A stretch of DNA of 64,000 nt from Neurospora intermedia (lineage: Eukaryota > Ascomycota > Sordariomycetes > Sordariales > Sordariaceae). Position 1 is the stretch's first letter, and each line of letters starts with the position of its first letter. Positions 1 through 9,833 of this stretch are shown in pieces. The position numbers and the translations under genes are program-made. The stretch lies in the NCBI GenBank assembly GCA_037102815.1, contig BTPP01000004.1:3410001-3474000 (forward strand). Reading direction: 5' to 3'. Below the pieces are notes generated by a model. The model had not been told where the DNA came from. It saw only the letters and a program-made list of their open reading frames with translations, and ran no database searches.

Positions 1-966
1 TAAACTTATTATTATTAGTCAACCGGCTCATTATCTTAATACTCACTATCTTATTTAATAGACAATAAGGTTGGTTAGGGTAGCGGCGCCAATTTAATCG
101 CTACATTAAAAAATTATTTAAGGATATAATAATCGAAAATCCAATTTTCTAGGTAGGGAGCTAGAGGGACTCGTCGCAATCGATACATTAACCGCGTTAT
201 TAATAATAATATAATCAACGTATTCTCGTCAGATTGAAGTAGAATCGTAATAAGTCGGTTAAATACTTCGTATTTTAATTAATTTAACCGTCCAATCTAT
301 TAGAAACGCGGGTTTAAATAAATAAAATCTAATACGTAGCGTAGATCTCTAATAATTGCCGGGTCGGCTAAATCCATTTTAGGCATAGCATTAATAGATA
401 ATAATAATTAATTAATTGGTTAAGGACGGTCCGTAGACCGACATACAACTTGCGTACAAGGTGCGGAGGTCGGGCGAAGCGCTTATTAATAAAGAGATGA
501 TTTCTAAAAAGGAATCAAATAGTATAATATAGTATAGGATAAACAATTCACATCAACTATTTATTGGGCACCATTATAAGAGGAATAGCACGATCGTCTT
601 ATAGATAGTCTAAATATATTAAATCTGTCTAGGATCTAACTACTGTTTAGATACATTGCAACACCAGGTTTTATACCCGATATACGGGCGGTCAACGCCC
701 TATCGAACTTGCCCAGTGCCCGTCGAGCTTGCCCAGTGCCTGGCCATCAGTCGTCCCGACTATCTTCCCTAGGCTGCTCCTCTCACACTAATAGCCGGCT
801 CGGTCTTCTGTTCGGCGGTTAGGCGTTCGCGCGGGGTAGCCTTCTTAGCCGGCGTTTTATTAGCCTCCCTTTTAGCCGGTACCTTATTGGGATTCCTTCT
901 TCGCTATTGTTTCGTCCGTCGAAATCCGTTGCTTATAGTAGTATCTATACTCTTTAAGTCGATAGT

Positions 967-1194
967 TTATTTCTTAACGATAATAATTTATATAATTAAA
1001 GAGATAATAAAGCTTGAGAGGTTTGTTAAGAATTTACAGTACTTGCAGCCCGAGTGTTAATAGTAGTATTTATTGCGTACTTATTTCTTAGTAATAATGA
1101 TCTATACAATTAAAGAGATGATGAAATTTGAGAGGTTTATTAGGAACTTGTAGTACCTATAGCCCGAATTTCGGTAACGATATTTATTGCGTAC
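967..1194. repeat. Two-copy direct tandem duplication, 114-bp unit
   Basis: Copy 1 (967-1080) and copy 2 (1081-1194) align end to end. Both begin with ttatttctta and end with tattgcgtac, and both contain a shared core of the form attaaagagat..tga..ttgagaggttt. The differences are mainly C/T and G/A transitions, as expected if both copies were mutated by RIP after duplication. Confidence 0.7.
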
Positions 1195-1220
1195 TTTTAG
1201 AGAGTAAATATTAGTTAGCT

Positions 1221-1387
1221 TATTAGTTTAGTTCTTAGGCTATTAGGTTAGTTTGAGTGTTATTGGCGGTATTAGTTTAGTTCTTAGGCTCGGTTAGTTA
1301 TTGTAGCTCGGGTGTTATTAGCGGTATTAGTTTGGTTCTTAGGCTATTAGGCTCGGTTGGTTATTGTAGCTTGGGTATTATTAGTAG
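1221..1387. repeat. Three imperfect tandem units of about 49-63 bp
   Basis: Units start at 1221, 1270 and 1325 with tattagttt(a/g)gttcttaggct and carry variants of cggttagttattgtagct followed by ggtgttattag. Unit length varies because the ctattagg segment is present or absent. It lies directly after the 114-bp duplication inside the RIP block. Confidence 0.6.
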
Positions 1388-1740
1388 TATTAGTTTATTT
1401 GTTAGCTTCTTATTATTTTTTAATAACTCTTAACTTCTATATAGAGGTCGTCCGCAAAGTCCTAGTAGTATTAAACGATAGAGCTATCTATAAGGTCCTA
1501 ATAGTATTGAGTAATAGAGTATAATTCCTCGGGGGAATAGGGCGAGAATTGGATTTGGAAGATTAAATTAGAGGTTGTTATTCTTCCTATCGTTATTAAC
1601 GGTAAATTTAAGTAGTAAAATGGGTAGATAAAATAGAGGGAATAGGACGAAAATAGAATAAAAAAGAATAGAAAAAAGAAGGAAAATAGGACGAAAAATA
1701 AAGGAGAATAAATAGAAATATAAATAGGAATGGGAAGTGG

Positions 1741-1884
1741 GAATAGGAATTAAAATATTGTTGGGGAATAGGGATGGGAATAGGGAATAGGAATAGGGAA
1801 TAGGAATAGAAAATAGGGAAGGGAATAGAGAAAAGAATAGGGAAGGGGATAGGGAAGGGGGATAGGGAAGGGGATGGGGAAGGG
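1741..1884. repeat. Purine-rich ggaata/ggaagg low-complexity tract
   Basis: Nearly every base on the + strand is a purine with interspersed T, in repeated gggaatagg and gggaagggg units. This is degenerate microsatellite sequence inside the RIP block with no coding potential. Confidence 0.7.
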
Positions 1885-2510
1885 GATAATAATAGGAGTA
1901 ATAATAGGGGTAATAATAATATTAAATTTGCTTTAATTTATAATTAAATTATTAACGGATGATTAGCCCCTAATACTTAGCCTTTGAATAGCTTTATAGC
2001 CTTCTAGTACTATCTTATTGGCTTTAATAGGGTTTAAATTAATAACCTTCTTTTATACTAAAAGGAATTAATTTAATCCTACTATAGTACGTAAGGAATT
2101 AATCTAATCTTATTGTAGTACGCGGCCTACGATTCTACTTAGTAGAATCTAATAGGTGTTTGGTTGGCCTTCTTTTTAGCTGGTATTTCGTTGGGTTTTT
2201 AATTCCGAATTGTATTTAATTCTACTATTATTAGTAATAAGTAAGTAAAGGGATATTTTACGTAACTAGCGAAGTGTAAAGGACGGGACGAGGTAAATAT
2301 TATAGTAGGAGAAGTACGGTCGGTTCTTTATATTACTAATTATTAGTATATTATTAATAAAAGTAATACCTATTAGTAGCGCGGTTCTCGGCCTAAATAT
2401 CGTCTTATAGGTTATTAGATTAGTATTAGCGGAGTACTAATTATATTATTAGCCGGCTTATTAATAGGAGGAGTAGTAATAATTATTATTAATACGGCTT
2501 TCTATTTAGC

Positions 2511-2720
2511 CGTTATATACGGCTTACGCGTAGAAGTAGGCTTCTTATTAATTTTTAGATTAGTATTGGATATATTTAAATTAGTATTAAATATAGTTAG
2601 GGATAGGGTTATTATAGTTTGGGGTCCGTTATACGCAGTTTACGCGTAGAAGTAAGCTTCTTATTAATTTTTAGATTAGTATTAGATATAGTTGGGAATA
2701 GGGTTATTATAATTTAGGGT
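2511..2720. repeat. Two-copy tandem duplication, about 116-bp period
   Basis: The segment from 2511 (cgttatatacggcttacgcg) recurs from 2627 (cgttatacgcagtttacgcg). Each is followed by tagaagtaRgcttcttatta and atttttagattagtatt. Copies differ by transitions and one indel. It is another RIP-mutated duplication. Confidence 0.6.
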
Positions 2721-3117
2721 AGGATTATTGTAATTAGGGTAGGATTAGTTATAGTTTATAATAGTATTATTCGTATTTGGGGTAATATTAATTGTAATTT
2801 GTAGTAGTAGTATTATTATTATTTTAGGTATTTTACTATTATTTTAGGTGTTTTTGCTATTGTTTAGTTAGTATCGGTAGTACCGAAGGGTATAAGGGTA
2901 GTTAAAGATTAGTTCCTAAACGGAAATTGGAAAGTAAAATTAGATATTGTTGGTTCTATAGTTATTGTTCTCGAGGAATTTAGAATTAAATTTTCCGTCT
3001 AAATAAGATAGAAAAATTATCTAAAATTAGTAGGAAGTTTATCGGATTATTAAAAGAAGTTGATAAAATTGTATAAAGAAGATCGTTAGAAGTTAGATAG
3101 AAGGTTTATTATTTTTC

Positions 3118-3249
3118 GGGAATAGGTTAGTAGGGGAATAGAATTAAGAAGAAGAATAGGGATAGGAACTAGAAAGGGAATTAGAAAAGGAATTGGAAAG
3201 GGAAAGGGAAAGGGAAAGGGAAAAGGAAAAGGAAAGGGAATAGGAATAG

Positions 3250-3298
<49 letters not shown>
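3118..3298. repeat. Purine tract ending in an (AAT)16 microsatellite
   Basis: A ggaaaggg-type purine tract (about 3118-3250) runs directly into an uninterrupted AAT repeat of about 16 copies (3251-3298). Uninterrupted trinucleotide runs are common slippage products. No function is implied. Confidence 0.85.
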
Positions 3299-6040
3299 TA
3301 TAGGGGTAAGAATAATATTTACTAATATACCCGAATATAAAGAAAAATTGAAGTAACTTCGCCAGCCCTCCGCCTAAATTGGCGGTTCTACCAACGTAAG
3401 TATAATTTATTATTGTAAAATAGTAGCGGTTCGCTAATCTAAATTTAGTTTATTATTATTGTAAAAGGAAAGGCTAGGTTATAAAGTTAATAGATGAAAT
3501 AAATAGGAAATAAATAGAAGGATAGGTAATTTACGTACCTTTTTAGTCTAAAATAGTATTAATAAAAGTAAATTTGCTTAATTTAAATTAGTAGAAAGTA
3601 TAATAGCAAATTGAAATATAACCGAAGCCGGAGAGGGGTAGTTAGAACTCTCTAGTCTACTACGCTTTAGTAATAAAATAGACTTACCTCGGTAGTTTAA
3701 TAATTAAAGAGGGCGGGGCCGGCGGTTTTAATCTATTTAGCGATCTTTAGAATAAGGTTTCGGCTTTAAATTGTTAGAGATAAACTAGCTTTAAACTATT
3801 TTCTATAAAATAAGGTTTTCTCTATAAAATAAGGTTAATTAAGGGTAAAGAAGTAAAATATAGATAAATAAATTAGAAGAATTATTAAGAGGAGGAGAGG
3901 TTATAAGGGTGGCGAACGGGATTCTAGAAGGTTAGTACGTACGTTAGATTATTAAATTAATATATTACCCCTATAAAGGAAGGGTATATTATATACTATA
4001 CTTAAATAAGTAAAGTTACTATTTTAGCGAGGCGTATAGATATTTTTATTATTATAAGACTACTATAATTTTTTTTTTATATTAGTTTTAATAGCCTTCC
4101 TATATTTACTTATATATTAATCTATACGTCCGGTTTTAATATTTATCTAGCTAGCGGATAAGGCTTAATAAGGTAAGATGAATTAATAAGTAGTTAATAC
4201 GTATACGGCTGGCTAGGCTTTAGGTTTGAGTATAGAAGCTAGAATTTAAAATCGATTTAATTTTTATTGATTTTAATTTAGTTGTTTTTAGAATTTCTCC
4301 CTTATAGCTACCCTCCTACACTCCAATTTTAGTATAGTAACTTCAATACTACTATATTAATCGCAATTCTATTAATTACTAATCGGTAAAAATACCCTTA
4401 TATTTCTCTATAGGATGCCTAATAATAACTAATAATAAGTATAAAATATATTTGGTAGTAAGTAGTACTAATCCTATCCTCTAACGAACTAATTATATAT
4501 TTCTACCCCAATTAGTATATTATATACTATATTTATTTAATCTAACTATAAAAATAGTAATAATAATACAATTGCGATATTAATATTAATATTGTTACTA
4601 ATCCCTTTTAAGTATATTTATTAAGGTTTTGTTTTATTAATAAATTTGAGTCCTTAGTTCGATTAGCTATAGCTATAACAACTATTAATACCTAGGGACA
4701 ATTGTAAAATTAAAATAGTAAGCGTAGCTTTATATTCTTAATTACTATACTTTATAATTTACTTTAAGGACGGGTATTTAGAGCTATTAGAATTTCCCTC
4801 CCTTACTTAAGAGTTATACGACCCGATTGAGAAGCGAACTATTCCTAACCGGGAATAAATATTTAGTAAGACGCTTTTGCGGGGAATTAAGTATTTGGAG
4901 ATTAGGTAGCGTAATCTTCTTTTTCCTCCTCTTCCTCCTCCTCTTTACGATTATTAGGGAAATATTAGTATATATGCGTATTATTATTTAGAACCTAACC
5001 GATAGAATTATTACTATTATTTTATATAAATATTTTATTTCGAATTAGAAATTTAGTCGTATAATATATTTAATTCCCTTCCTTTTCTATTTTCTTAATT
5101 TTAATATTAATATATATTTTGCGTATAGCTTTAGTTATTAATACGAACTTCTTTGCTAGTACAGGGTTATTTTACTTCTTAGTAAAATATAGTATTAAGA
5201 TTTATTTATCCGGATAATAGAATTCGTTGGTAAGGATCTCTATAGTCCGCTAAATGTATTTTTCGTCCGTCTAAAGTAAGCTTAGTATTACCGTTAGGGC
5301 TGCCGTCGGGGTTGCCGCCGGGGTTATTTGGGCGTATAGTTTTAGTATATTGCTTATTTTTTTTAAAAAATTGATTTTCGCTTAGGATACTTCTCTTTAA
5401 ATATTAGTATTCGCCTCTATACTATCCGCTATACGATTTATAACGGAAGTAGTTTATTTGCAGGGTATTTTCTTCGGTTAATTATTATAATTTACTTTCT
5501 CTTTATTTTTAATAAGTATTTTGGTAATTATTACCTTATTATTAGTAGTAGTAGTAATTATACTTTAGAGCCTCTTATATAATTTATAATTAGGTATAGT
5601 TTTGTACTTAAACTATTTAAAATAGGGGTTGTACTATATTTTATAGTTAATTATTATTATTTGTAATAATAAATAAAATAAGGAATAGGGTACTAATTTT
5701 AATAAGTTTTATCTAGTCTTCCGCTTTGTATATATACCTTTTATTATTATATTAGAGACCTATTTTCGTTATTTTATTTAGTTGCTTCTAGTACCTAAAT
5801 TACTATTTAATAGCTTTAATTAGCTTCTTTACCCTAACGTAATTATAGAATTCCTACTCTTCTATCGAATTATAGTTATATTTTTTCTAGAATTATTTAA
5901 AAATATATTCGAACGTTTCCCGGGTATATATACTATTTTTATTAAAATTATTAATATTAAAGAGTTGTTTGAAAGTAAAGAGTTTAACCTCCGGGGGAAT
6001 AACGGCCCGGGGTTTACGGCCTTCCTTCCTAATTTTCTTC

Positions 6041-6208
6041 GTTTTAGGGTTTAGTATTATAGCTTTCTCCTTTATTTTAGGGTTTAGTACTATAGTTTTC
6101 CCCTTCGTTTTGGGGTTTAATACTATAGCCTTCCCCTTCGTCTTAGGGTTTAGTACTATAGCTTTCCCGACCTTCTTCATTTTAGGGTTTAGTATTATAA
6201 CCTTTTTA
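6041..6208 (-). repeat. 33-bp tandem repeats encoding a Lys/Pro-rich 11-residue unit in a decayed ORF
   Basis: Units start near 6041, 6074, 6107 and 6140, with a fifth after a slightly longer spacing, each with the + strand core tttRgggtttaRtactata. Read on the minus strand they encode a repeated K-A-I-V-L-N-P-K-T-K-G unit inside an open frame of roughly 6300-5893. The period is a multiple of three and the units keep the frame, which suggests a repetitive, basic protein segment before RIP. Downstream the same frame soon meets stops (the open run ends at 5893). Whether this belonged to a transposon protein or a host gene cannot be decided. Confidence 0.55.
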
Positions 6209-7068
6209 GCCGCTTTAATAGCGATCTTAGTAGTTTTTTCGGTAGCCGCTTCGGGGTTATTTAATTTCTTTTATTCCTCCCTATCGAATTCGTTATCGAA
6301 TTTATCCTAATTATTATTCTAATTATTATTTTAATCGTCGTCCTTACTATAGTCTTTATTATTATTATTCTAATTATTATTTTAATTGTTGTTGTCTTTG
6401 CTATAATCTTCGTTATTATTATTGGGTTTATCCTCTTTATATTTATCTTTATCCTAATTATCTTTAAAGGACCTGAGATTTAAAATTTAGTTATTAGTTA
6501 AACGGTTAAGTATTACCCGGGAAGCTTCTAAACGACGGGGTTTATTAGTATTAGTATTATTAGAGGGGGGAGATAGTAGTTGGGTAATAATAATCGATTT
6601 TTAAATAGAACCCTTTCTAGTAAATTTACTCTAGGAAGTAGTAGGGTTATTAGGCTAGGACCGAATCCCCTACTTATTTTCCTAGCGCCTTAAAGTAAAA
6701 CGAGTAGAAGTACCGCCAAACCTCTTACTAAAGGTAGCGGATCTAAGCGACGATACCTTCTTATATTTTAGTAGTATAGTAGATAGAGGGTAATAAATTG
6801 AATTAATAAATAAAGTAATTAATAGAATTAACGGTTAATTATTATATAATTAAAAAAGATAATAGATAAAACTACTAGCTATATATCTTTCTATTTAGTA
6901 GCTAACCCTACCTTTATACCTTATTGTTATATAGTAATCCCTACTCTTACTACCTTATATTAATACTATACCTTCCGATTTAGAAACCGAAGTATAGAAG
7001 GTATTAATACTATATATAGTATCGCGATGTTAATAAACGCTGTACTGCAAATGCTAGAACAAGCGGGT

Positions 7069-7184
7069 GCGCCGTATGCTGGCCGTATGAGGGGGGTGCA
7101 GATGCTCATACGGCGCATGTGAAAGGTGGTCCGAGCTTTGCCGTATGAAGCTATACGGCAACCTCCTTTGTACGGCAACCGTAC
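7069..7184. repeat. Cluster of ccgtat/atacgg inverted repeats (hairpins)
   Basis: Several perfect inverted repeats use the same core. GCGCCGTATG (7069-7078) pairs with its complement at 7107-7116. GCCGTATGAG (7082-7091) pairs with CTCATACGGC (7105-7114). TTGCCGTAT (7138-7146) pairs with ATACGGCAA (7153-7161) around a 6-base loop. GTACGG (7170-7175) pairs with CCGTAC (7179-7184) around CAA. The cluster sits directly at the edge of the RIP block. It could be the end of a mobile element, a foldback element or a protein-binding array; the sequence alone does not decide. Confidence 0.75.
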
Positions 7185-8080
7185 GAGAACAAACGCAGCC
7201 TAAGAGGAGAGTGAATCCCGAAATGTTCTCTCTCCCAACACCCACGACAACCAACTCCTGTGCGGCAAGCAAGCGAGCAGTTCTGCAATGTCAACATTGA
7301 ATGCCCAGCAAAGCGAGATGTTAAAAGAAAAAGAATTTGTTTTCAAGAAAAATACAACGCCGGTCTCTGTGTCATCTTAAGTGACGAAGGTCAAGTGACC
7401 CTTGACTCCTAAAAGAATTGCATCAAAAATCCGATGGTATCATCTCGCAGTCTAGAGATTCGCAACTCAGGATTCTATCTTTTAACATTCTATTTTCTTA
7501 GGGATTATTCGTTTTTGGAGATTATTTGTTTTTGCTCAGTCCTGCTTTGTCTCTTCCTCTGGGACACAGGGAAGCTACAAAATGGCTTGATGGTATAATT
7601 TTCCTTAACCTCCCACCTTCCTACTTTCGAGTGAAGTAGAATTCACACTAACCTGCCTTTTTCGTATTCTTGACACATGACAGCTTCGCGACGAACTCAG
7701 AGCTCAGACACTCCTCAATCTTCTTGTGATCATGTCCACGATCCCGAACCTCAAACCATGAGACCAAGCTCTCGCAACCACAGCCACAGCCCCCTGCTAC
7801 ACAGCCTACTTTCTGGCATTAAGGAAACATGTGTATGCGCACTTCGCACGCTTCCGTTATGCAGATGTTGACGCACTGGTCTTGACACTTTTGTTGGGTG
7901 TGAAAGTCTGCATATCACAGGCATGTGCTTTTCTGCATGGAAAAAAGGAAAAGCTCGGTTCTTAGACGTCCGTCCATTAGAACACCCTCAGGACACTCGC
8001 TCATTTCTCACTAGAATGTTGACTGAAATGCATCAAAAAAGAGAGTAATCAGCTCCCGAAAGCTTCTTGTACTACATGAG

Positions 8081-8124
<44 letters not shown>

Positions 8125-9304
8125 AAATGTTCTGTTCCGAGTCTGACACAGGGGGAATCTGTTCATCCTTTCCCTCCTATCGACACCAATGCATGGACCA
8201 CGCATTAGCACATTGTGTGGTCAGGCGAGTCTGGGATTCGGCACGCCAAACAATATTACAACCGCGACTGCCCGCCAACACCCAACCTGATGCTATGCAT
8301 ACTCAGAGAATCCGAACTTCACGAACCAGCCGAAAAGGAAGAAGAAGGATGAAACAACGGTCACGAGTGCTCATGTGAAATCAATCTAAGCCACAAGATA
8401 GGTAGATAGTCAGGGCTGTTGTCGTCGTGGCTTCATGTTAGCGCCGCGTCCGAAGGTAACAAATGCAGTGAGTGTGCAGTTGCGAGAGGAAGCAAAGGGC
8501 ATCCTACATCGCCGATGGGCTGCATGGGACAGGTCCTGTCCACCAACCGCTGGGTGAGGTAGCACAGGCACAGACGCAGTAACAGGACCAAGTCTCCCCC
8601 CACCAAAGATAGCTGAAGAGGTACATCGCAATAGTTAATGTCTCAGAGGATCTTTTTCTTTTGCATGAGGTTAATCTGGGGCTATCATGCAAGCAAGGGC
8701 TGTGTTTGGGTTTAGCTCCGCCAGGTGTTTATGACACTGTTGGTTTTATCGGTAAGCGACCCAGCCAGCTCTTCATCCGACCTTTGGATACGAATCTTGG
8801 GCAATCGATGGTGGCCTCACGAGCACTCATCGTTGGCCTCACGAGCACTCATCGTTGGCCGTGTTTTTAGGTCAATTATTTAGTCATCCGTTCGTATAGG
8901 GGAAGAGAAAATCACACAAGGTCATGGGAAGCTGAGAGGTCGGTGTGAAGATTGTATTAAGCCCGGTCAGATTAACTCCTTTACTTTCTCCAAGCCAACA
9001 AATGGAAAAATCCCATCCATAATCTTATTATCGTCATCTCGACATCAAACCGTAGCAAAGCGTCGAAACACCCATTCTGGGCAGGGAATCTTTTGAAACA
9101 AAAAGCATGTGTAAGAGAGTCCCTTGCAGAGGGCACTTGTCAAATTTGTCGTGTGTACTTGTTGTACAAGTAACCTCGGAAATCGTGAATGTCGAAACAT
9201 GATCGTGCATCAATGGTAGACTTCGGTATTCGTAAGAACATGGCCAAGTTCCGTGGAAGATGTTCTAAACCAACTTCACACTCATTCCTGACTCAGGAGT
9301 GAAC
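7185..9304. other. Intergenic, no supported gene
   Basis: Normal-composition DNA between the hairpin cluster and the small secreted-protein gene. Only short open frames occur, without codon bias or splice logic. It contains a 41-base T run and, at about 8810-8865, a short direct duplication of cctcacgagcactcatcgttgg-like sequence. Nothing else was recognised. Confidence 0.6.
8083..8123. repeat. Poly(T) run of 41 bases
   Basis: An uninterrupted 41-T homopolymer follows ggg and precedes gaaatg. It might be a slippage tract or the tail of a retroposed insertion (poly(A) on the minus strand), but no flanking duplication was seen. Length is likely to vary between isolates and is prone to assembly error. 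Confidence 0.9.
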
Positions 9305-9833
9305 TTAGAGCTGGGCAAGGACGGCAGCACCACCGAAGAGCGCACCCATGGCGACGGCACCAGTCCTCATAGGGGCGGCAGGGTTGCTAGTAACAGAGCT
9401 AGCAGCAGAAGCGGCCTCGCTGGTGATGGAGTTGACAGCAGAGTTGGCATCGCTGGCGAGCGAGGCAAGGGCAGACGTGATGGAAGCCCTGTCAGAACCA
9501 GTGGCGGTGGCGAGCTGAGAGTTGAGAGACGCAATAGAGTCGCCAGCCTCGCTGGTTACGGAAGCAACAGCAGACTCGGCGCTAGTCGAGATGCTGTTGA
9601 CCTTGGAGCTGATCGAGGAGGAAACGGAGGCAGCGGCAGAGCTCTGCGAAGCGAGGGCAGAGGTGATGCTGCTAGAGAGGGAGGCGACAGCAGAGGAAGC
9701 CGATTGGGGAATGGAGTTCTGGGCCTGTTTTCTCGGTGATTAGCAGCTGTGGATGGCATCACGGGCATGTAGATCGAGAGGAACGTACAAGAGCCAGAGG
9801 GGCGAGGGCAACGAGGACAGCAGAGAACTTCAT
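9305..9833 (-). CDS. Small secreted Ser/Ala-rich protein, probable GPI-anchored cell-wall protein
   Basis: Two exons: 9789-9833 and 9305-9724. The intron has a GTACGT donor, a GCTAAT-like branch point and an AACAG acceptor. The product has 154 residues. Exon 1 encodes only a signal peptide (MKFSAVLVALAPLAL). The mature part begins AQNSIPQ and is a long Ser/Ala/Thr run with S-S-I-x-S and A-S-x-x-S-x-A periodicity. The C-terminus is a short hydrophobic Gly/Ala-rich segment (about residues 134-154), as in GPI-attachment signals. There is no catalytic domain. The general design resembles small fungal wall proteins such as the Neurospora clock-controlled CCG-6 type, but this identity is from memory of the family layout and is not verified. 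A TATA-like element lies about 150 bp upstream of the ATG, and the gene is isolated from its neighbours. Confidence 0.8.

Larger units (their letters stand above)
1..7026. repeat. RIP-degraded AT-rich repeat block (unidentified transposon relics)
   Basis: This block of about 7 kb is strongly AT-rich, has stops in every frame, and contains very few CpA or TpG dinucleotides while CpG persists. That pattern is expected when RIP has converted CpA to TpA on both strands of duplicated DNA. No conserved reverse transcriptase, integrase or DDE motif could be recognised, so the parent element family is unknown. The only long open frames are in an 11-residue tandem repeat near 5893-6310. The block holds several tandem duplications and purine-rich microsatellites listed separately. 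Composition changes abruptly to normal near 7027. The block starts before base 1, so its full size is not visible. Confidence 0.85.

Noticed and set aside
4270-4330. LPxYTPIL-like translation reminiscent of DDE transposases
   Set aside because: The match is short, lacks neighbouring catalytic motifs and has no inverted repeats around it. The element in 1-7026 stays unidentified.
8011-8378. Lys- or Phe-rich open frames over the poly(T) run
   Set aside because: They exist only because the homopolymer has no stops; no coding signal on either side.
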